A DNA stretch of 33,123 nt. Source: Pluralibacter gergoviae ATCC 33028 = NBRC 105706. Lineage in GTDB: Bacteria > Pseudomonadota > Gammaproteobacteria > Enterobacterales > Enterobacteriaceae. The stretch lies in contig NZ_BCZS01000044.1 in the NCBI RefSeq assembly GCF_001598855.1, forward strand, positions 1 through 33,123. Reading direction: 5' to 3'. The notes beneath the pieces are model-generated. The model was not told the DNA's origin, made no database searches, and saw only the letters and a list, made by a program, of their open reading frames with translations. The position numbers were made by a program, and so were the translations under genes. Positions 6,825 to 13,411 of this stretch are shown in pieces. Numbering within the stretch: the stretch's first letter is position 1; each line of letters starts with the position of its first letter.

Positions 6825-7372
6825 CGCGAACTGATGCTATCCAGCTGATTCATATCGCCAGAAACCAGCTGTCGCTTGACGACGACACCTATCGCACGCT
6901 GCTGGGGGCAGTCGTTACGGGTAAATCGAGCTGTCGGGACATGACTATCGTCGAGCTGCAGAGCGTTATCAAAGCGCTGGAGGCAAAGGGTTTCAAAAGC
7001 AAGCCGCGCTCCAGCGCCAGGCGCCGGATGTCGTCTCCCTCAGCGGTTAGCAAGAAGGTGCGGGCGGTCTGGCGGGCAATGCTCAGCGACGGCTTTATCA
7101 GGGACGGCAGTGACGCAGCGCTGGACCGGTACGTGCAACGACAGACCCGCTTACTCAACGGCGGTGCCGGGGTGGCAACCCTTGAATGGTTGCGGGATGA
7201 GGCAGAAGATAACCTGCTGGAGAGCCTGAAGCAGTGGCACATCCGTGAGATGAAAAAGGCCCTGCAGGCGCACAAACTGCGCCTGCCTGTAAACCCACGC
7301 TCCGGTGACGAGTATCGCGATTACGATACCATCTGCTGGGCTTTTTCAGAGGCGGCGAAAACGTGGAAATAA
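6821..7372 (+). CDS. gemA: GemA/gp16 family protein
   Basis: A 183-residue protein of the Mu gp16 / GemA family (PF06252-like). The N-terminal block IQLIHIARNQLSLDDDTYRTLL, with T-G-K-S-S-C-R-D-M and VELQSVIKALEAKGF, is diagnostic; the C-terminal half has the DRYVQRQTRLLNGGAGVATL segment typical of the family. In Mu, GemA modulates expression of host genes, including DNA-supercoiling and replication functions. It lies directly before mor as in Mu, overlaps the preceding stop by four bases and has GGAGG at 6808-6813. The family call is firm; the exact host target here is unknown. Confidence 0.9.
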   Translation: MTRTDAIQLIHIARNQLSLDDDTYRTLLGAVVTGKSSCRDMTIVELQSVIKALEAKGFKSKPRSSARRRMSSPSAVSKKVRAVWRAMLSDGFIRDGSDAALDRYVQRQTRLLNGGAGVATLEWLRDEAEDNLLESLKQWHIREMKKALQAHKLRLPVNPRSGDEYRDYDTICWAFSEAAKTWK

Positions 7373-7764
7373 ACGACGATCTCTTTGGTGATGTTCAGGA
7401 CGACAGCATCCTTGACCACATTGACGATGAGATGGAAAGCTCCCGCTTTCCCTCTCTGCTGGCAGAACTCAACGCCCTGCTGCGTAAGGAGCTGGAGAGG
7501 CTTGGGTATGACCCGCGTCATTCGATTGAGCTGGTAGCGGCAATCAGCAGTAAAATCGGCGGGATGCAGGTTTACTTCCCGCGCGGCCAGGTACTGGAAC
7601 AGCTGGTCAGAGATATGCGCATCTGGCGTGATTTTCAGGGGAACAACATTCCGCAGCTGGTTGAGCGCTACCAGGTGACCTACAAAACGGTGTATAAAGC
7701 TATCAAACGGATGCGGCGACTGGAACAGCGCAAGTATCAACCTGATTTATTTGACAAGGAATAG
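7363..7764 (+). CDS. mor: Mor-family transcription activator
   Basis: A 133-residue member of the Mor/C activator family (Mu Mor is 129). Acidic N-terminus, then the dimerisation core ELVAAISSKIGGMQVYFPRG, and a C-terminal helix-turn-helix (PQLVERYQVTYKTVYKAIKR) followed by a basic tail. Mor binds an imperfect dyad upstream of promoters lacking a good -35 and recruits sigma70 polymerase. The GTG start at 7363 overlaps the gemA stop and has GAGGCGG upstream. In Mu, Mor activates C, which activates late genes; no second family member is visible here, so this protein may act directly on the late promoters. Confidence 0.9.
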   Translation: MEINDDLFGDVQDDSILDHIDDEMESSRFPSLLAELNALLRKELERLGYDPRHSIELVAAISSKIGGMQVYFPRGQVLEQLVRDMRIWRDFQGNNIPQLVERYQVTYKTVYKAIKRMRRLEQRKYQPDLFDKE

Positions 7765-7767
7765 CCT

Positions 7768-8283
7768 ATGAAACTCATCGGGAATATATGTTTTATTGCT
7801 TTTGTGATTTGGGTCGCATCATTTTTCTTCAAGTCTGAGGCGAAAGAGCTTCCATCTAATGAAGTTTTAATCTCTCAGTTTGAAATGCAAGGTGTTTTGA
7901 AACGGGATGAGTGGAAAAAAGGGAATGTTGTCGATGGAGTTCAAGTCTACTCAGCACGTACTGAGGATAATATTATAAAAAGCTCATGGCTGCTTGGCGT
8001 TAAACAAGCTGGAGTCGTTTCAATTGCAGCTATTCAGGACCCATCATTTTCAGGGGTAGCGGCACTTTCATCATGCTATAAGCTGGTTAAAAGTGTCCTT
8101 TCTCGTGATGATAAGCAAGACTTTGAACGTGTTGAGCGCGCATTTAAGTACGCTTTAAGCGCTGAGCCAATTAATAATACGCAGCATGATACAGAAATAA
8201 TAAACGGATTTAGATTTGAAATCCAAATGGGAACCATTGGCTCAAATCTGTACTCTTATGCATGTACTATGAAGCCTAAGTAA
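7768..8283 (+). CDS. Membrane-anchored or secreted hypothetical protein (moron-like)
   Basis: A 171-residue protein of unknown family. Residues 4-22 (IGNICFIAFVIWVASFFF) form a hydrophobic signal or anchor segment preceded by a lysine and followed by the polar SEAKELPSNE, so the bulk should be periplasmic. Two cysteines (SSCYK and YACTM) could form a disulfide. The gene is clearly more AT-rich than its neighbours, begins three bases after mor, and ends at its own strong terminator, so it looks like a recently gained cargo gene. Such genes often serve lysogenic conversion or superinfection exclusion; here that is only inference. AAGGA lies eight bases before the ATG. Confidence 0.7.
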   Translation: MKLIGNICFIAFVIWVASFFFKSEAKELPSNEVLISQFEMQGVLKRDEWKKGNVVDGVQVYSARTEDNIIKSSWLLGVKQAGVVSIAAIQDPSFSGVAALSSCYKLVKSVLSRDDKQDFERVERAFKYALSAEPINNTQHDTEIINGFRFEIQMGTIGSNLYSYACTMKPK

Positions 8284-8303
8284 CCATCCATTTTAATCAA
8301 TGA

Positions 8304-8327
8304 AGCCGGTAAATCCGGCTTTTTTTT
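8304..8327 (+). terminator. Intrinsic terminator after the moron-like gene
   Basis: AGCCGG (8304-8309), loop TAAAT, CCGGCT (8315-8320) and seven T residues (8321-8327). A classic rho-independent terminator that separates the early/middle transcript from the lysis and morphogenesis genes. Its core CCGGTAAATCCGG recurs exactly at 15980-15992. Confidence 0.85.
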
Positions 8328-8375
8328 CGCCCGGCATAAATTGAGGAAAGTGTTATCACTTTCCTTGAGGTGCCA
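8328..8375 (+). promoter_or_regulatory. Probable late (lysis) promoter region with dyad
   Basis: A short gap after the terminator and before the endolysin, the place of Mu Plys. AGGAAAGTG (8344-8352) and CACTTTCCT (8357-8365) form a perfect 9-bp inverted repeat with loop TTAT. CATAAAT (8335-8341) and TGTTATCAC are -10-like, and no convincing -35 is present, as expected for a Mor/C-activated promoter. TTGAGG (8365-8370) is the endolysin ribosome site and partly overlaps the dyad. Confidence 0.45.
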
Positions 8376-8957
8376 ATGACCACGCAGCTTTTGTCCCCCG
8401 CCTTTCAGCACGCCCTGGATTTTGTTCTCTCTAAAGAGGGCGGCTATGTTAACGATCCTACCGATAATGGTGGTGAAACCAAATACGGTATTTCCGATAA
8501 GCGGGATGGCCTGGCCGACGGCAGGACCGACGTCAATGGCGACGGCAAGCCCGATACCCGAATTAAAGACCTGACCGAAGAGCAGGCCGGGCAAATTTAT
8601 TACCGCGACTACTGGTATCCCTCTTATTGCCCTCGCTGGCCGGATGGCATCTCCCTTTTTGTTTTCGATTCTGCTGTTCAGTACGGCGTTAAAAAGGCGA
8701 TTCAGTTGCTTCAGGATGCGGTCAGCGTCACTGCTGATGGCATCGTCGGCCCGAAAACCATCACAGCTGTCACCAGTACCGATCCTGAATGGCTTCTGAC
8801 CCGCTGCTTCCTGCGCCGGGCCCGCTACTACGCCGACATTATCAAAGCCAACCCGGCCCAGGGTAAATACCTCAACGGCTGGTATAACCGCCTCGATGAG
8901 CTGGCGAATGCCTGTCAGGAGGTTATCGGCGGCCAGGTTTCCGTAACCCGGAGCTGA
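8376..8957 (+). CDS. Endolysin, GH108 N-acetylmuramidase
   Basis: A 193-residue lysozyme-like enzyme of the glycoside hydrolase 108 family. The N-terminal motif LSKEGGYVNDPTDNGGETKYG contains the catalytic glutamate (E21). The C-terminal part (about 105-185; YGVKKAIQLLQDAVSVTADG) is the peptidoglycan-binding-3 module found with this domain. It cleaves murein glycan strands for host lysis. No signal peptide is seen, so export depends on a holin. The ATG at 8376 is preferred over the GTG at 8370 because TTGAGG overlaps the latter. It heads the late lysis cluster. Confidence 0.92.
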   Translation: MTTQLLSPAFQHALDFVLSKEGGYVNDPTDNGGETKYGISDKRDGLADGRTDVNGDGKPDTRIKDLTEEQAGQIYYRDYWYPSYCPRWPDGISLFVFDSAVQYGVKKAIQLLQDAVSVTADGIVGPKTITAVTSTDPEWLLTRCFLRRARYYADIIKANPAQGKYLNGWYNRLDELANACQEVIGGQVSVTRS

Positions 8958-8961
8958 CGAT

Positions 8962-9180
8962 ATGGGCAACGGCTGGGACGGCAGTATGCGTGCGGGGCGG
9001 CGCGACCGGCTCCGGCAGGAAGTGCTTCACCGCGTTGCCGGTGGCCCGCCGCCGGTTCCTCTTGACTACACAGGCCACGACGGCACCCACGCCAGCTATT
9101 ACCGCCGGGGATGGGACTCCGTCGATATCAGAGACATCGTCTGGCAGTGCCAGCGATATAAGGAAAAACATAATGATTAA
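8962..9180 (+). CDS. Small hypothetical protein in lysis cluster
   Basis: A 72-residue basic protein of unknown family, starting four bases after the endolysin stop with GGAG upstream. It contains the sequence VPLDYTGHDGTHASYYRRGW and no membrane helix. Its last codons overlap the start of the following membrane protein. Such small soluble proteins are frequent between endolysin and holin genes in Mu-like phages; its function is not known. Confidence 0.6.
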   Translation: MGNGWDGSMRAGRRDRLRQEVLHRVAGGPPPVPLDYTGHDGTHASYYRRGWDSVDIRDIVWQCQRYKEKHND

Positions 9181-9577
9181 CGCTTTTACTGCCGGGTGGC
9201 AGCTGGCACTGCTTCAGGTCCTCCGCTCAGGATGGACGATTATCATCCTAGTTACGGTGTCGCTTTTGCTGTGTTGGTTCTCTGGCCGACATGCGTTTGC
9301 GGTCTGGTGGCTGGCGTTCTCCGGTACGTTACTGGTCGGTATCAGCGTCGGCCTGGGGAATCTGCCGTATCGCCTGTTACAGCCCGGCCCCACGACATGG
9401 AGATGGTCAGGGTTGGTGTCATGGGTGATGTGGGCAATCGGCGCGCTGCTGCTGGCAGTTGCGCCGATATTCGCTAACACGCTGCCCGCCATCTTTCTCG
9501 GACCCGCTGGCGTGCTTTCCGGCGCGCTGGTTTATCTCTGGGTTTCTCACAGGGAGCCGCTTAAATGGACCCGATAA
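9173..9577 (+). CDS. Four-helix membrane protein, candidate holin/antiholin
   Basis: A 134-residue hydrophobic protein from the ATG at 9173 (AGGA at 9161-9164). The same frame stays open upstream to about 8990, but that portion is the out-of-frame shadow of the preceding gene. Four probable membrane segments lie near residues 18-35 (WTIIILVTVSLLLCWF), 40-60 (FAVWWLAFSGTLLVGIS), 78-100 (WVMWAIGALLLAVAPIF) and 105-127. It overlaps both neighbours and lies between the endolysin and the 3-TM holin, so a lysis role is likely, but I do not recognise a holin family. Confidence 0.65.
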   Translation: MINAFTAGWQLALLQVLRSGWTIIILVTVSLLLCWFSGRHAFAVWWLAFSGTLLVGISVGLGNLPYRLLQPGPTTWRWSGLVSWVMWAIGALLLAVAPIFANTLPAIFLGPAGVLSGALVYLWVSHREPLKWTR

Positions 9578-10170
9578 CGTTGTCCACCATCGCATCAGCC
9601 CTGCTGAAAGCGGGCCCGTCTCTGGTCCGCACCATCGGTGGCCTCTTTGGTAAGGACACGGCGACGGCTGCAGACTCCGTCGCCAGCATCGTCGAAACCG
9701 TCAACAGCGCCATCAACCCCGCTGACCAGCAGCGCGTTCTTGAGCAGAAGCTCGCCCAGCTTCCGCCGGAACAGCTCGTGCAGCTGGAGAGCCTGAAGGT
9801 TCAGCTGCAGCAGTTTCAGCTTGAACGGGATAAGGCGCAGCTGGCAGACCAGCAGTCAGCGCAGCATGAGCAGCAGGAGACCATCCGCAACGGCGACAAC
9901 GCCACGGATGAATATGTCCGCCAGACCCGGCCACTGATGGCCCGTCTTTCTCTTTACAGCAGCATCGCCTACGTGATGCTGATGTCGCTGGGGCAGCAAA
10001 TCGGAGCCGCCGCCGGGGCGTTCGGGCATCCCTTCACGATGCCGGAGCCGGACTGGGATATTGCCCTGATGCTGGCCACGCCCGCGCTGGGGTATCTGGG
10101 GTTCAGGACGCTGGACGGCTTCGCCCGCTACAGCAAATCCAGCAAACACAAGGTCATGGTGGGTAAATGA
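9565..10170 (+). CDS. 3-TM holin family protein
   Basis: A 201-residue protein resembling the holin family with three C-terminal membrane helices (GTA_holin_3TM-like). It has an N-terminal region of small residues (TIASALLKAGPSLVRTIGGL), a central glutamine-rich coiled-coil (about 50-115) and hydrophobic segments at about 128-150 (YSSIAYVMLMSLGQQIGAAA) and 163-180. The motif RQTRPLMARLSLY before the first helix is typical. It would form the membrane lesion that releases the endolysin. GGGAG lies about 9 bases before the ATG; the stop overlaps the next start. Confidence 0.8.
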   Translation: MDPITLSTIASALLKAGPSLVRTIGGLFGKDTATAADSVASIVETVNSAINPADQQRVLEQKLAQLPPEQLVQLESLKVQLQQFQLERDKAQLADQQSAQHEQQETIRNGDNATDEYVRQTRPLMARLSLYSSIAYVMLMSLGQQIGAAAGAFGHPFTMPEPDWDIALMLATPALGYLGFRTLDGFARYSKSSKHKVMVGK

Positions 10171-10397
10171 CTAAAGCATTTGATCGCGCCAGCGACCTTG
10201 AAATGGAAGAGCGGGAGCGGCTCTTAAACCAGCATTTAAGGCGCGTTAAAGAGCTGCCGGAAAGTTACGGATTTTGTAACGACTGTGAACAGCCAATTCC
10301 TGCAGCCCGGCTTCAGGCGCTTCCTGATGCAGTGACCTGCGTTACCTGCCAGGCCATCAGAGAGCACAGGAGGAAGCATGGACTGGGAGGTCATTAA
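10167..10397 (+). CDS. TraR/DksA-type C4 zinc finger protein
   Basis: A 76-residue protein with a single C4 zinc finger: C37-x2-C40-x17-C58-x2-C61 (CNDCEQPIPAARL, then TCVTC), preceded by a helical N-terminus (LEMEERERLLNQHLRRVKEL). It belongs to the short TraR-like branch of the DksA family, whose members bind the secondary channel of RNA polymerase and mimic DksA plus ppGpp. In a phage late operon it may reset host transcription. It overlaps the holin stop by four bases and the next gene by 20. Confidence 0.88.
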   Translation: MTKAFDRASDLEMEERERLLNQHLRRVKELPESYGFCNDCEQPIPAARLQALPDAVTCVTCQAIREHRRKHGLGGH

Positions 10398-10680
10398 GGG
10401 TAACTGGGCCATCATCTGGGCGCTGTTTATGTCCGGGGTGAACGTCATTCAACTGCTGCTGGCCAAAACCTACGTTAAGCGCGAGGAGCTGGAACTGCTG
10501 CGCACGCGCCTGCAGGGAATGGAAAGCACTATCGCCGGGCTACCTAACCAAAAAGACCTGCATCAGCTACAGCTGGAGATGCGCGATTTGCGTGGCGAGC
10601 TCCGCGAACTGGCACCCTCAATCCGCCAGGTATCACGTATCAGCGATTTACTTCTTGAAAACGAACTAAAGGAAAAATGA
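10378..10680 (+). CDS. DUF2730 (Mu gp25-like) membrane/coiled-coil protein
   Basis: A 100-residue protein with one N-terminal membrane helix (about 9-28; WAIIWALFMSGVNVIQLLLA) and a long heptad-rich helix (about 35-95; EELELLRTRLQGMEST, then QLQLEMRDLRGELRELAP). This architecture matches the DUF2730 family, represented by Mu gp25. A single anchor followed by a periplasmic coiled coil resembles an inner-membrane spanin, which is a possible role since no Rz/Rz1 pair is seen. AGGAGG precedes the ATG. Confidence 0.8.
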   Translation: MDWEVIKGNWAIIWALFMSGVNVIQLLLAKTYVKREELELLRTRLQGMESTIAGLPNQKDLHQLQLEMRDLRGELRELAPSIRQVSRISDLLLENELKEK

Positions 10681-10687
10681 GGTGACT

Positions 10688-10975
10688 ATGCGTGACATTC
10701 TCGACCAGGACCAGCGCCTGGTCATTCTGCGATCTCTCATCGAATGCGGCGACAGTGCGAACGAGTCCATTCTGCAGACCTGTCTGCAGACCTATGGGCA
10801 CCGGGTCTCACGGGACACCGTGCGCACGCATCTGGCCTGGCTGAAAGAGCAAGGCCTAGTGACGCTGGCGGACGTCTCCGGCTGCTATGTGGCCAGTATC
10901 ACCGGGCGTGGCGATGACGTCGCCAGCGGTCTTGCTACGGTTCCGGGGGTGAAAAAGCCCCGCGCGAGGGGCTGA
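10688..10975 (+). CDS. Mu gp26-like winged-helix protein
   Basis: A 95-residue protein with a winged-helix pattern: ILDQDQRLVILRSLIECGD, NESILQTCLQTYGHRVSRDT, VRTHLAWLKEQGLVTLADVS and a wing ending in GCYVASIT. It matches Mu gp26 in position, immediately before the packaging genes. The ATG at 10688 is taken because GAGGTG sits just upstream; a GTG at 10682 lies inside that site. The hairpin AGCCCC (10956-10961) / GGGGCT (10968-10973) covers its last codons and the ribosome site of the next gene, suggesting translational coupling. The function is probably DNA binding. Confidence 0.7.
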   Translation: MRDILDQDQRLVILRSLIECGDSANESILQTCLQTYGHRVSRDTVRTHLAWLKEQGLVTLADVSGCYVASITGRGDDVASGLATVPGVKKPRARG

Positions 10976-10977
10976 CG

Positions 10978-11250
10978 ATGGAAAAACAAAGACCATTAGC
11001 GCCCGTCGCACGTAGCACTATCAGGCACCTTGCTGCCGCATTCGTCTGCGCTGAACTGGAAACGCAGGTGATTGCGAAGTTTCTCGAAGAGAAAACCGGT
11101 AAGCCATATGACCGCAATGCCCCTGACAGCTACCTCAATACATTCCTGAGTGCCGAGCCGGAAATCCGGCGCGCATGGCGTCTGCTGCAGAAAGATATTG
11201 CAGCGACCCGCAAAGACTTTGCCGCCAGAATGGAAAAGGAGCGCGCGTGA
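10978..11250 (+). CDS. Hypothetical protein before terminase
   Basis: A 90-residue, probably all-helical, basic protein of a family I do not recognise. It starts two bases after the previous stop and ends in a GTGA overlap with the small terminase gene. The middle (ELETQVIAKFLEEKTGKPYD) and C-terminal helix (KDIAATRKDFAARMEKERA) are strongly charged. The location between gp26-like and gp27-like genes suggests a packaging or late accessory role, but nothing in the sequence proves it. Confidence 0.6.
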   Translation: MEKQRPLAPVARSTIRHLAAAFVCAELETQVIAKFLEEKTGKPYDRNAPDSYLNTFLSAEPEIRRAWRLLQKDIAATRKDFAARMEKERA

Positions 11251-11825
11251 CAGCTGAACAACGCCCCACCCGAGGTCGTCCGTCCAAAATCGACCTGCTG
11301 CCTGATGGCGTTCGCGACCAGCTCCATCAGATGCTGCGCGAGAAGCGCCATACCCAGGAGGAGATCCGCGAGGCCATCAACGAGCTAATCGACGGTCATA
11401 ACCTCCCTGAGGAGATGAAGCTCAGCCGCACCGGGCTGAACCGTTATGCAAGCCGTATGGAGGAGTTCGGCGCCAAAATCCGTGCCTCGCGAGAGATGGC
11501 CGAAATCTGGGCTGCTAAGCTCGGCTCTGCCCCAACGTCCGACGTCGGAAAGCTGCTGCTGGAGTTTGTCAAAACCCTCGCCTTTGAGACCTCGATGTCG
11601 ATGGCCGAAAGCGAGAAGACCGTTGAACCGAAGGCGCTCGGCCAGCTTGCCCTGGTCGCCCAGCGTCTCGAAGCCGCTGCTATGGCCAGCCACAAGCGTG
11701 AGAAAGAAATCCGCCAGGCGTTCGCTGAAGAAGCCGCCGCGCAGGCGGAGAAAATTACAAAACAGGCCGGGCTGTCTGCGGAAACCGCCGCTGATATCCG
11801 TCGCCAGATTCTGGGGATTGCATGA
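11247..11825 (+). CDS. Small terminase subunit, DUF3486 (Mu gp27-like)
   Basis: A 192-residue protein of the DUF3486 family, the small terminase of Mu-like phages. The opening RGRPSKIDLLPDGVRDQLHQ, the helix-turn-helix-like LREKRHTQEEIREAINELI and the SRTGLNRYASRMEEFG stretch are typical. A long helical region and an alanine-rich tail follow. It recognises phage DNA at the pac site near the left end and regulates the large subunit. The GTG start at 11247 overlaps the previous stop and is preceded by AAGGAG at 11236-11241; the open frame extends further upstream without a better start. Confidence 0.88.
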   Translation: MTAEQRPTRGRPSKIDLLPDGVRDQLHQMLREKRHTQEEIREAINELIDGHNLPEEMKLSRTGLNRYASRMEEFGAKIRASREMAEIWAAKLGSAPTSDVGKLLLEFVKTLAFETSMSMAESEKTVEPKALGQLALVAQRLEAAAMASHKREKEIRQAFAEEAAAQAEKITKQAGLSAETAADIRRQILGIA

Positions 11826-13411
11826 TGACCGGGAGCCTGTCAGCGCAGGAGCAGCTGCGTAACCAGTCGGCGACGGCGATCCTGTCTGGGGAGTTCGATG
11901 CAGACCAGGTTCTGCTGCCGTATCAGCGCCGCTGGATAGCCGACACATCCCAGCTCAAAATCGCCGAGAAATCCCGCCGCACCGGGCTGACCTGGGCAGA
12001 GGCGGCGGATGCCGCCCTGAACGGCTCAATGTCCGCCAGCGCCTGTGGCTGCGACACCTTCTATGTCGGCACCACAAAAGACATGGCGCGCGAGTTTATC
12101 GACGCCTGCGCGATGTGGGCCAAAGCCTACGACTGGGCGGCATCCGATATCGGCGAGGAGGTCCTGCAGGACGAAGACAAAGACATTCTGGTCTACGTCA
12201 TCCAGTTCGCCAGCGGCTTCAAAATCAAGGCGCTGTCGTCCAACCCGTCCAACCTGCGCGGTATGCAGGGCAACGTTATTATCGACGAGTCCGCGTTCCA
12301 GAAAGACCTGGCCGCAGTGCTCAAGGCGGCGCTGGCGCTGACCATGTGGGGTTCGAAGGTTCGTTTGATCTCGACCCATAACGGCATCGAGAACCTGTTC
12401 AACACCATCATTACCGACAGCCGCGCGGGTAAAAAACGCTACTCCGTTCACCGTATTGATATCGAGCTGGCTATCAGCGAGGGCCTCTATCGTCGCATCT
12501 GCCAGGTGACCCGGAAAGAGTGGTCACCGGCGGCCGAGGCCGAGTGGCTGGCTAACCTGCTCAGCGATACCGCCACCGTAGAAGATGCCCGCGAGGAATA
12601 CTATTGCGAGCCGAAGAACGGCGGCGGCACCTATCTGGCTCGCTCGATTCGCGAGCGCGCGGCGCGCGGCGGCGGCCCCGTTCTGCGCTTCACCGGCACG
12701 GCTGACTATAACGCCATGCCAGAGGGGATGCGGGCGCTGGATATGCAGGAGTGGCTTGAGCAGACGGTCCTCCCCGAGCTGAACCGGCTTCCGCCGAACC
12801 TGCGCCACTGCCTCGGCGAGGACTTCGCGCGGTCGGGCCATCTGACCGTCTTTGCACCGATGACCGTAAACGACGATACCACCCGCACGGTGCCGTTCCT
12901 GGTGGAGCTGGCGAACGTTCCCTATACGCAGCAGGAGCAGGCGCTGTTCTTTATCTGCGACCGGCTCCCGCGACGGGACGGTATCAAGCTCGATGGCCGG
13001 GGGAACGGTAACTACCTGGCCGAACAGGCGGCGGAAAAATACGGCGCTGAGGTCGAGGTGGTAATGCCATCCGTCGGGCACTACCGCGAGAACATGCCGC
13101 GCTTTAAGGCGGCATTTGAGGATGACGAGCTGGTGCTGCCGAAGCACGAAGACGTGATCGCCGACCTAGGGCAGATTGTGATCCTGCGCGGGGTGCCGGG
13201 TATTGATGACCGGGAGACAACCGGCAGCGATGGCCACAAGCGACACGGCGACAGCGCCTATGCGATTTTCCTGGCATTTCTGGCCAGCAAGGAGGACTGC
13301 CAGCGCTACGAGCTGCACCGCCTCAACAGTAAACAGCAGCAGCGCCAGAGCGACGGCCACCGCCAGCTGCGCATCACCCGTGGCCTGAAAAATCAGCGGG
13401 GACTACTCTGA
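11822..13411 (+). CDS. Terminase large subunit (Mu gp28-like)
   Basis: A 529-residue packaging motor. The Q-motif-like LLPYQRRWIAD (31-41) is followed by a Walker A variant EKSRRTGLT (49-57), Walker B NVIIDES with D155-E156, and the coupling motif STHNG (184-188). The C-terminal half is the RNase H-like nuclease, with acidic residues in LGEDFARSG and in GSDGHKRHGDSAYA near the end. It hydrolyses ATP to pump DNA into proheads and cuts DNA at headful. Mu-type phages package from inserted copies and so carry host DNA at the ends. It overlaps both neighbours by 1-4 bases. Confidence 0.95.
   Translation: MMTGSLSAQEQLRNQSATAILSGEFDADQVLLPYQRRWIADTSQLKIAEKSRRTGLTWAEAADAALNGSMSASACGCDTFYVGTTKDMAREFIDACAMWAKAYDWAASDIGEEVLQDEDKDILVYVIQFASGFKIKALSSNPSNLRGMQGNVIIDESAFQKDLAAVLKAALALTMWGSKVRLISTHNGIENLFNTIITDSRAGKKRYSVHRIDIELAISEGLYRRICQVTRKEWSPAAEAEWLANLLSDTATVEDAREEYYCEPKNGGGTYLARSIRERAARGGGPVLRFTGTADYNAMPEGMRALDMQEWLEQTVLPELNRLPPNLRHCLGEDFARSGHLTVFAPMTVNDDTTRTVPFLVELANVPYTQQEQALFFICDRLPRRDGIKLDGRGNGNYLAEQAAEKYGAEVEVVMPSVGHYRENMPRFKAAFEDDELVLPKHEDVIADLGQIVILRGVPGIDDRETTGSDGHKRHGDSAYAIFLAFLASKEDCQRYELHRLNSKQQQRQSDGHRQLRITRGLKNQRGLL

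Noticed and set aside
8990-9172. Upstream extension of the four-helix membrane protein
   Set aside because: This part is the out-of-frame shadow of the 72-residue gene; the ATG at 9173 has an AGGA site and starts the hydrophobic protein.
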